From assembly GCA_903957405.1 (NCBI GenBank), contig CAJBPC010000781.1, positions 1-8,160 of the forward strand: a DNA stretch of 8,160 nt, read 5' to 3'. A program made the position numbers and the translations under genes. Shown one piece after another: positions 1 through 5,565 of this stretch. This stretch comes from an uncultured bacterium (GTDB lineage: Bacteria > Bacteroidota > Bacteroidia > Chitinophagales > Chitinophagaceae). How positions within the stretch are numbered: position 1 is the first letter of the stretch; each line of letters begins with the position of its first letter. Below the pieces are notes generated by a model that saw only the letters and a program-made list of their open reading frames with translations, searched no databases and was not told the DNA's origin.

Positions 1-860
1 CCCATGATTCCGATCAAATAGATGAGACCACCCAGGATCATCAAGGCCAATCCACTCGTATGCAATACAAATGGGCTTGTCCACAGTTTTTTGTTGATCG
101 GGAATGCGTGGTCCCAAGCATATGCGATGAACAGCATACTGGCACCTGCGAGCATGATCTTCGCCACGGTTTCAAATGTATTTCCTTTGGTTCGGATCAG
201 CATCCCTGCGTGGTATCCCATGATCACATTGACAACTGCAGGGATGGTGCTTAGCATGCCTTCAGGATCAAAAGCCAGACCTTCTCCGTGATACAGGTGA
301 GACTCACCGAAAAGCCACTTGTCGATTTTTAATACAAGGTTTCCGGTAAGGGTGTAATCGCCACCAAGATACAAGAGCAGCCAGTATCCCAATAGGAAGA
401 TGATGCTGATGAAAACAACTTGTTTTTTTGATAGGAAGCGAATCATTAAAGCTGCTATTCCGTAACAAAGCCCGATGCGTTGCAGTACACCGGGGATCCG
501 GGTATTGGATAAAGGCGAAAGACTCCATGCGCCTGATTCGCTTATGGAGACAAATGGAAACCAATATAACAGGAAGCCGAGCAAAAATATGATCGTAGTA
601 CGTTTTAGGATCTTCCATATCACGATCTTATTCGAGAGGTGTTCGAAATTTGTCATTGAGAAGGCCATTGCATTTCCGACAACGAACAGGAAAGTGGGGA
701 ATACGAGATCTGTGGGCGTGAAACCATGCCATGAAGCGTGTTGTAAGGGTGCAAACGGATCTGCACCCGAACCTGCGCTATTGACTATGATCATGAAGCA
801 AACGGTCATACCCCTTAGTACGTCAAGGGCAAGATGCCTAGGAGCGGCTTTCAGCGTCAT
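1..860 (-). CDS. HGSNAT/NagX-like membrane acyltransferase, 3' end beyond the window
   Basis: Reading leftward from the ATG at 860-858, the frame stays open for 286 codons to the window edge, so the C-terminus is missing. The first in-frame stop upstream is a TAA about 18 bases before this ATG, which fixes the start; no Shine-Dalgarno is visible. Residues 12-17 (LDVLRG) and 41-60 (HASWHG then TPTDLVFPTFLFVVGN) match the N-terminal signature of the HGSNAT/NagX family (COG4299). His41 aligns with the active-site histidine of human lysosomal HGSNAT, which moves an acetyl group from cytosolic acetyl-CoA across the membrane onto a terminal glucosamine. Several hydrophobic segments follow, with a conserved FDPEG-STIP loop. 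By eye about half the residues match the complete 382-aa paralogue at 5566-6714, so roughly 100 residues should lie outside. The bacterial substrate is unknown; sugar or glycan acetylation is inferred. Confidence 0.9.
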   Translation of the reverse strand, partial: MTLKAAPRHLALDVLRGMTVCFMIIVNSAGSGADPFAPLQHASWHGFTPTDLVFPTFLFVVGNAMAFSMTNFEHLSNKIVIWKILKRTTIIFLLGFLLYWFPFVSISESGAWSLSPLSNTRIPGVLQRIGLCYGIAALMIRFLSKKQVVFISIIFLLGYWLLLYLGGDYTLTGNLVLKIDKWLFGESHLYHGEGLAFDPEGMLSTIPAVVNVIMGYHAGMLIRTKGNTFETVAKIMLAGASMLFIAYAWDHAFPINKKLWTSPFVLHTSGLALMILGGLIYLIGIM

Positions 861-969
861 ATCACAATATATGCATTATGCAAGAATGTGGCACCTCTTT
901 CGAAGCTGAAAATTTCACGGATAGGGCAGCTTTATTCCTCTTGTTGGTCCCCGGATATTTTCATGGTCT

Positions 970-1818
970 TCAGAGGTCTATTCCATCTATTCGTACATTG
1001 TCAATCCACCATTGATTTTTTTTCTTCAGTCGAAATTCCACCATCCATTCTCCCTTTATGATCGAGCAAAGCATATCGTTGCATAATCCCGTCGTATGGC
1101 TGCCGGTGATCCTGCATACATCTTTTTTCAAGACTGCTTTTGTGGCTTCAGATGAAATGCAAATGATGTCTGTGAATGCGGATTTGAATTCGAATATTTT
1201 TTTTCTTAGAGCCTGATCATTCAAGCCTTTTACACCGTTCAGTTGGATGGGTCGTCCAGCGGGGAACATATGCATGAGGTTCTTTTTTTGCAGGATCAGT
1301 CTGATGCAGTATTCATTGGCGATCCTTTCATTTTCGGCCAATGGGTCGGGGTGGAATTCATCATAAACAAAACAGTGTAATCCGGGGGAGTCGTACGCTG
1401 TTATTTTCACTTTGAGGAATTCACCAGAGAGAAAGTCGTAGAGGGCTTCGGCGGGTACATTGTCCCGGATGGTTGACAGGTGTATGTTCTTTTCGTTCAA
1501 TCTGCGGAGCAGTGCGGATATTTCGGTCGCCAGATTTTCCGGTTCAATGTCTTTAAGGGGTTTGATATCAACAGGTCGTCCTAATTTTTCAAAAATGGTT
1601 TTTGTTTTGTTTTCAACGGGTGTGTTATCCAGTGTCAGCAGTTGTTTATAAAAAGCGTAATCCTTTGATCGCTGCTGTTTTTGTGGGCTTATTTGGTTTG
1701 TAGTATCGGCTTCATGTTCCGGCATGAGTTTCATTTTTATGAAATCATTTTCGCTCCTCATGATGCCGGCGATCGAGTCCTTGTGTGGGTTGTGATGTGA
1801 CATATGTTTTATTTTCAT
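970..1818 (-). CDS. Hypothetical soluble protein, 282 aa
   Basis: I do not recognise this protein. The start is placed at the ATG 1818-1816 because a GGTGAG sequence lies 8 bases upstream; an in-frame GTG at 1827 overlaps that sequence and is less likely. There is no signal peptide or membrane segment. The first 50 or so residues are polar and rich in His, Lys and Gln and look disordered. Residues 95-180 look helical, with a YDEFHPDP box at 152-159. Residues 210-282 alternate like a small alpha+beta domain ending in strands (GEWMVEFRLKK, QWWIDNVRIDGI), which vaguely recalls an NTF2/SnoaL-like fold; that is a guess from pattern only. The gene lies 124 bp downstream of the 2H-like gene and 109 bp upstream of the acyltransferase gene, all leftward, so partial co-transcription is possible. 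The lysine-rich composition and lack of enzyme motifs give no function. Confidence 0.75.
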   Translation of the reverse strand: MKIKHMSHHNPHKDSIAGIMRSENDFIKMKLMPEHEADTTNQISPQKQQRSKDYAFYKQLLTLDNTPVENKTKTIFEKLGRPVDIKPLKDIEPENLATEISALLRRLNEKNIHLSTIRDNVPAEALYDFLSGEFLKVKITAYDSPGLHCFVYDEFHPDPLAENERIANEYCIRLILQKKNLMHMFPAGRPIQLNGVKGLNDQALRKKIFEFKSAFTDIICISSEATKAVLKKDVCRITGSHTTGLCNDMLCSIIKGEWMVEFRLKKKNQWWIDNVRIDGIDL

Positions 1819-1874
1819 AAATATCACTCACCGGCAGGCCGATACATGGAGGAAACAACCGCACGAGAATGGTA

Positions 1875-1900
1875 TTTTACTCCACTTGGGGTGGGTAAAA
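1875..1900. other. Imperfect hairpin between two leftward genes
   Basis: TTTTAC at 1875-1880 pairs with GTAAAA at 1895-1900, and CCAC at 1882-1885 pairs with GTGG at 1891-1894, with one bulged T and a five-base loop. It lies about 43 bases after the stop codon of the 2H-like gene in the leftward direction. No U-run follows, so it could be a weak terminator, an mRNA-stabilising stem or a protein site. Confidence 0.35.
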
Positions 1901-1942
1901 CATGTATTTTCAAGTAGAAATGACGGTCATGCTTTTTTCATA

Positions 1943-2557
1943 TCAGGGGTGAAATGGGAATACATTCACCATTTCCGTATATCCGCCCTCATATTCTTCT
2001 TTCATCAGCACCAGGCTATGCAACATGAAATCCGTCTGTAAAATCATTTCTTCGATGCGTTTCTGCCTGACATCCGGACTTTGCCTGTCTTGTCCTTCTG
2101 AAATCCTGCAATGTGGCGAACGACTCCAGACGACCTTTTCCTTTCCGCATGAATGAAGGTATTCATCTACGATCACCGCCAGACTTTCTGTTAGTTTTGT
2201 CAGTGCACCCTGATCTACGACCTTCAGGAGCCATCCTCCTGCCGGGTGGACGCAAGGGCCTTTCACTTCGATCCGAAATCTTTGTTGCATGCGGCAGACC
2301 CTTTGCACCCAGCGGATGAGCGTATCCTCCATGGCTTCCCTGCCCCGGAATGTGCCCAGGCTTATGCATGGTGACCCCACTTTCCCGGCAGCTTTTTCCG
2401 ATCCGTGCTGGAGTAATGCAGCCAACCGCCTGACTTTCTCTCCTCCGTCACCTTCCGGGAAAAGGACGAGGCTATAATCCCATTCCCGCCATGCAGGTTC
2501 ATCCGATTGTTGCAATACTTGTTTCATTGACCGGTGTTCTGTCATCATTCCAACCAT
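1943..2557 (-). CDS. Divergent 2H phosphoesterase-like protein (LigT / 2'-5' RNA ligase superfamily)
   Basis: A 204-aa soluble protein whose layout fits the 2H phosphoesterase fold: an early strand (YSLVLFPEG, 28-36), a first motif region at 63-70 (PCISLGTF), a central strand and helix (RFRIEVKG 93-100, then TKLTESLAVIVDEYL), a second motif region at 148-153 (PHCRIS), and a C-terminal strand (LHSLVLMKEEY, 179-189) with a YTEMVNVFPF tail. The family normally carries two H-x-S/T motifs that cleave or join 2',3'-cyclic or 2'-5' phosphodiesters in RNA or nucleotides. Here the first histidine position holds Cys64 (C-I-S), and the second motif, His149, has a shifted spacing. It may therefore be inactive, bind RNA only, or use altered chemistry. 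Assignment is by pattern alone. The start is ATG 2557-2555; ATGs at 2548, 2545 and 2527 are alternatives. It is divergent from umuD across 73 bp. Confidence 0.7.
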   Translation of the reverse strand: MVGMMTEHRSMKQVLQQSDEPAWREWDYSLVLFPEGDGGEKVRRLAALLQHGSEKAAGKVGSPCISLGTFRGREAMEDTLIRWVQRVCRMQQRFRIEVKGPCVHPAGGWLLKVVDQGALTKLTESLAVIVDEYLHSCGKEKVVWSRSPHCRISEGQDRQSPDVRQKRIEEMILQTDFMLHSLVLMKEEYEGGYTEMVNVFPFHP

Positions 2558-2580
2558 GTGAAATTAATTTCTATGATCAA

Positions 2581-2611
2581 TACTTTAGTATGAAATTACT
2601 AAATAATTTAG
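2581..2611 (+). promoter_or_regulatory. Candidate umuDC promoter/operator with TTTAG/CTAAA repeats
   Basis: TTTAGTA at 2584-2590 and TACTAAA at 2597-2603 form a 7-bp inverted repeat with a six-base spacer. CTAAAT 2599-2604 and ATTTAG 2606-2611 form a second, perfect 6-1-6 palindrome that shares the middle arm. TACTTTAG (2581-2588) and TAATTTAG (2604-2611) each differ from the Bacteroidota -7 consensus TAnnTTTG by one base, so the repeats overlap any promoter here. This suits a repressor site for an SOS gene, but no repressor was identified in the window. It may also serve the divergent gene at 2557. Confidence 0.45.
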
Positions 2612-2630
2612 CAGATTGAAAATATTATCT

Positions 2631-3062
2631 ATGGATGGGGAAATTTTTTTCGGGGCTGCTTACCGCGGTACCAAACAGTATACGCAGCATCAGGTGCGAA
2701 CAGCGTCGGCCACGGGATTTGGTGCTGCGACGGACGACTACGCTGAGCGCGGCATAGACCTCAACGAGCAGCTGGTGCGCAACAAGCCAGCGACCTTTTT
2801 CATGCGAGTCAGTGGGGATGCGATGGTTGGCGCGGGCATATTTGACGGGGATGTGGTGATTGTCGACCGAAGTCTGAAGCCCTCTACTGGCAAGGTGGTC
2901 ATTGCCACTTTGGACGGGGAGATGCTTATCCGTCGATTTGAGCGGACAATGAACAAGATCCGTTTGGTGCCGGAGACGCCGAAGTTGGCGCCGATCGATG
3001 TCGATCTGGGGGCGGAGTTCTCGGTATGGGGCGTTGTCACCTATGTGATCCATGCTTTGTAA
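2631..3062 (+). CDS. umuD: UmuD-like Pol V accessory subunit lacking the Ser-Lys dyad
   Basis: This 143-aa protein (E. coli UmuD: 139 aa) aligns with UmuD end to end: DDYAERGIDLNEQL (35-48) matches the region after the cleavage site, ATFFMRVSGDAM (54-65) the nucleophile loop, GDVVIVDRSLKP (73-84) and DGEMLIRRFE (95-104) the lysine strand, and FSVWGVVTYVIHAL the end. In active UmuD/LexA proteins the serine before Met (S60) and a lysine (K97) cut the N-terminal arm after RecA stimulation. Here these positions are Ala64 (GCG) and Arg101 (CGT), so self-cleavage as known is not expected. The scissile Cys-Gly is Thr28-Gly29. The frame also has a TTG at 2616; ATG 2631 is preferred as the standard codon, with no Shine-Dalgarno to decide. 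The subunit should dimerise and bind UmuC, whose gene follows 103 bp downstream. The substitution may be shared by Bacteroidota homologues. Confidence 0.93.
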   Translation: MDGEIFFGAAYRGTKQYTQHQVRTASATGFGAATDDYAERGIDLNEQLVRNKPATFFMRVSGDAMVGAGIFDGDVVIVDRSLKPSTGKVVIATLDGEMLIRRFERTMNKIRLVPETPKLAPIDVDLGAEFSVWGVVTYVIHAL

Positions 3063-3106
3063 ACCGGTTTTACTGTCCTGTTTGCTGGTATGCTGTTTCG
3101 CGGGTC

Positions 3107-3136
3107 AGAGGATTTCCCTGCCATCCTCATCTTTTT
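3107..3136 (+). terminator. Possible weak terminator or attenuator between umuD and umuC
   Basis: GAGGAT at 3107-3112 can pair with ATCCTC at 3123-3128 across a ten-base loop, and TTTTT at 3132-3136 follows three bases later. The six-bp stem is short, so termination would be partial at best. It sits in the unusually long gap between the two subunit genes and could lower umuC relative to umuD. Confidence 0.3.
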
Positions 3137-3165
3137 GTTCATGCATCGGGTAAATGTGAAAGCAA

Positions 3166-4464
3166 ATGAATGGAATCGTTGATTGCAACAGTTTTTATTG
3201 TTCCTGTGAGCGGCTATTCCGGCCGGATCTTTGGGACCGGCCGGTGGTGGTGTTGAGCAACAACGATGGTTGCATCGTTTCGCGCACCGATGAGGCCAAG
3301 TCTCTCGGCGTTGACATGGCCGTGCCATATTACCAGTGCCGCGAGGTGATGGAACGTCACGGTGTCTCCGTCTTTTCTTCCAATTATCACCTTTATGGCG
3401 ACATGAGTATGCGGGTGATGGACACCCTGAGGTTCCTCATGGACGATGAGGATGGGGGGCATGAGCGGGTGGAAGTGTATTCGGTGGACGAGGCTTTCCT
3501 TGACCTGCGGCATATCCCCGCCGCGCAGCTGCATGAATTTTCGCTCCGGTTGCGTACGGTGGTGGAGGAATGGACAGGCATAAGGGTGTCAGTGGGGGTG
3601 GCTTCCACCAAGTTGTTGAGCAAGGTGGCCAACAAGCTGGCAAAAAAGGAGAAGATAAAGACCAACTGTGTGATGGTGCTAGACACGGAGGATGCCGTCT
3701 TTGAGGCATTGCAGCGGACGGAAGTGGGGGATCTTTGGGGTATTGGTCGCCGTTACGCGGTAAAGCTCCGAGATTATTACGGCATTCAGAATGCCTGGCA
3801 ACTGCGTCAGATGCCGGAGGAATGGGCCCGGAAGAATCTTGGTGGCGTGGTGGGGGTGCGGTTGATAAAGGAACTTCGGGGGGAGCCTTGCATAGAGATG
3901 AAAGATCCTCTTGAACAAAAAAAGATGATCGCCACGACCCGAATGTTTGGAACTCCCGTCTACGACCTGCAGCCATTGAAGGAGGCCGTCGCGACCTATA
4001 CCGCAAGGGCTGCGGAAAAATTAAGGCGGCAGTGTTCTGCAGCGGGATCGGTGGATGTGTTCGTGGTGACGAGTGGCGACGCGTCCGGACAATACGAGTA
4101 TGATCCGCATAGTGATCATCGCTACAGCATTCTGCCCAACCCTTCCTCCGTGACGCATGAACTCATGCGGTATGTCTTGCCCTTGGTGGAACAGCTCTAC
4201 CGTCCGGGCATGAAGTATCTGAAGGCAGGCGTGATACTTGGAAGGCTGGTTCCTGAGGGCGCCATCCAGGGAAATCTTTTTGTGCCGGCTCCGGAGAACC
4301 GCAATGGTGCACTCATGGATGCGATCGACAACCTTAATTTCAGCATGCGTGACGATGTTGTGAAGTATCTGGCATCCGGACTGACAAGGAACTGGAAGAT
4401 GCGCCAGGAGCTGCGAAGCCGACGGTTCACCACGCGGTGGGGGGAACTCCATGAGGTGAAATGA
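3166..4464 (+). CDS. umuC: UmuC, Y-family translesion DNA polymerase (Pol V catalytic subunit)
   Basis: 432 aa against 422 in E. coli, collinear throughout. The palm carries the metal ligands Asp6 (IVDCNSFY) and Asp108-Glu109 (YSVDEAF); Tyr11 is in the steric-gate position that excludes ribonucleotides. Finger residues SNNDGCIVSR (31-40) are conserved. VGVASTKLLSKVANKLAK (143-160) leads into the helix-hairpin-helix thumb at about 186-225, and the little finger follows at about 250-360. QGNLF at 368-372 fits the sliding-clamp binding motif. The end (about 383-432, LMDAIDNLN through RRFTTRWGEL) is the DUF4113 tail typical of UmuC. No key residue is missing, so the enzyme should copy past DNA lesions with low fidelity at stalled forks. 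The start is ATG 3166 with an AT-rich leader and no clear ribosome site. It is probably transcribed with umuD and ends before the hairpin at 4495. Confidence 0.97.
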   Translation: MNGIVDCNSFYCSCERLFRPDLWDRPVVVLSNNDGCIVSRTDEAKSLGVDMAVPYYQCREVMERHGVSVFSSNYHLYGDMSMRVMDTLRFLMDDEDGGHERVEVYSVDEAFLDLRHIPAAQLHEFSLRLRTVVEEWTGIRVSVGVASTKLLSKVANKLAKKEKIKTNCVMVLDTEDAVFEALQRTEVGDLWGIGRRYAVKLRDYYGIQNAWQLRQMPEEWARKNLGGVVGVRLIKELRGEPCIEMKDPLEQKKMIATTRMFGTPVYDLQPLKEAVATYTARAAEKLRRQCSAAGSVDVFVVTSGDASGQYEYDPHSDHRYSILPNPSSVTHELMRYVLPLVEQLYRPGMKYLKAGVILGRLVPEGAIQGNLFVPAPENRNGALMDAIDNLNFSMRDDVVKYLASGLTRNWKMRQELRSRRFTTRWGELHEVK

Positions 4465-4494
4465 ATGGCTGATGGGCTGGCGGCAAACGTGTTG

Positions 4495-4538
4495 GGAAAC
4501 GCTGAAGGTGGGCATACCCTTTCCGCTTCAGCGTTTCC
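4495..4538. terminator. Strong hairpin between convergent umuC and epimerase genes
   Basis: GGAAACGCTGAAG (4495-4507) and CTTCAGCGTTTCC (4526-4538) are perfect 13-bp inverted repeats with an 18-base loop, in which GGG and CCC can extend the pairing. It starts 31 bases after the umuC stop and ends 15 bases before the stop of the facing epimerase gene, so it probably terminates transcription in both directions. There is no long U-run on either side. Confidence 0.8.
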
Positions 4539-4553
4539 GGCTTTAAAGGGCGA

Positions 4554-5507
4554 TCAGCGATGATGGATCTTATAGCGTGTCGAAAAAGTCTTAGTATGAT
4601 CGGGTTCCAGCACTACCAGTCCGATTCCGTTGTTGAAAGCATCCGGTGGGGCGCTTAGGTTTTCGAGGGCGATGCTTTGGCGGTGTGGCGGGGTGTAGAT
4701 CTGCAGGTAGGGATATGAATGGTCGGGGTGCAGGGTTACTGATATCCCGGAGGCTGGATCGCTGAGGGTGCATAGCGGTTCCGGCTGACCGAAATCCAGC
4801 AGGTATCCATTATCGAGTGAGGTATCGCCGATCCGTTCGGCGACCGACCATCTGGTGTTAGGAGTAGTGTTTCCCGTGGGTATGATTTGTTCGTCGTATT
4901 CGAGTATGTCTGATGCATGGAATGCCAGCATCAGGTCGTTGATGGTGTCACCGATCCTGAAATACGGATGCCATCCGTCAGCCACGGGGATAAGGGATCC
5001 TGAGCGGTTGTGGATGGCTGTCGTCAAGAGCAGTTCATTGTCTTCCTGCAGCCGATAGCGAATGTAGCAGTCGAACGGGAAGGGGTAGCCGGGTATGTCA
5101 CCCTTGTATGTGTGCCGGAGTTCAAGCTCGGCATAGTCAAGGTGGATCACTTCTTCTATCACTTCGAAAGTGGCATCGTAGATGAGCCCGTGGATGGCGG
5201 CACCGTCGAGGCTGAATTTCTCCAGTTTATGGTCATGCCCCTGCCAATGGTATCTGCCATCTCTGATGCGGCAAACATAAGGGGTGAGCTTGGCACTCTG
5301 GAAACTCTTTTCCATTCGCTCCCGAAAGTCTGCTGCATCGGTGAATCCATCGATCACATCGGTTTGTTCACCATCGTGCTGGATGCTGAAGCTGTTTAGG
5401 ATTGCACCGAATGACGGGATGATGGTGGCGGAGGTTCCGGTAAGGGTGTCTGAGAGCCTGATCTGGTGCCAGCCTTTCTCATGGTGATGGGTGATCGTGA
5501 AGCGCAT
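4554..5507 (-). CDS. Aldose 1-epimerase (GalM) family protein
   Basis: A 317-aa cytosolic protein (no signal peptide) with the family hallmarks. It has the substrate-loop arginines in TPYVCRIRDGRY (75-86), His106 in AIHGLIYD, the acid histidine His180 in DGWHPYF, and the base Glu282 in LENLSAPPDAFNNG (281-294). Family members interconvert the alpha and beta anomers of free sugars, or of related hexoses and sugar phosphates; the sugar used here cannot be told from the sequence. The length is slightly short of classic GalM (about 340 aa) and nearer to the GalM-like subgroups. It starts at ATG 5507 in an AT-rich leader. It lies 58 bp downstream of the acyltransferase gene on the same strand, has its own candidate promoter in between, and shares the hairpin at 4495-4538 with umuC. 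The context suggests a small sugar-metabolism unit. Confidence 0.92.
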   Translation of the reverse strand: MRFTITHHHEKGWHQIRLSDTLTGTSATIIPSFGAILNSFSIQHDGEQTDVIDGFTDAADFRERMEKSFQSAKLTPYVCRIRDGRYHWQGHDHKLEKFSLDGAAIHGLIYDATFEVIEEVIHLDYAELELRHTYKGDIPGYPFPFDCYIRYRLQEDNELLLTTAIHNRSGSLIPVADGWHPYFRIGDTINDLMLAFHASDILEYDEQIIPTGNTTPNTRWSVAERIGDTSLDNGYLLDFGQPEPLCTLSDPASGISVTLHPDHSYPYLQIYTPPHRQSIALENLSAPPDAFNNGIGLVVLEPDHTKTFSTRYKIHHR

Positions 5508-5536
5508 GTGGTTCGTTTTAAATGAATTTGATACGG

Positions 5537-5565
5537 CAAAGTTAAATCCCTGTTTCCTGATGAAA
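5537..5565 (-). promoter_or_regulatory. Candidate Bacteroidota promoter for the epimerase gene
   Basis: On the minus strand, TAACTTTG (complement of 5537-5544) matches the -7 consensus TAnnTTTG exactly. TTTC (5562-5565), 17 bases upstream, is one base from the -33 element TTTG. The -7 box ends 29 bases before the start codon of the epimerase gene. An inverted repeat CTGAT-GAA-ATCAG (5557-5569) overlaps the -33 region and the stop codon of the upstream gene, and could be an operator. Confidence 0.55.

Noticed and set aside
1..860. Possible pseudogene, because the paralogue is longer
   Set aside because: The frame is open without stops or frameshifts over 286 codons and keeps the active-site histidine; it is simply cut by the window edge.
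1920..1930. ATGAC-G-GTCAT palindrome
   Set aside because: Only five bp per arm in a non-promoter position; expected by chance at this length.
2590..2619. Nine-codon leader peptide (MKLLNNLAD) upstream of umuD
   Set aside because: It overlaps the palindromic operator candidate, so its sequence is constrained by the repeats. There is no ribosome site or attenuator structure.
2625..4515. Long open frames on the minus strand opposite umuD and umuC
   Set aside because: They are antisense shadows: low-complexity Pro/Ser/His/Arg-rich translations with no domain, while the plus frames carry conserved proteins.
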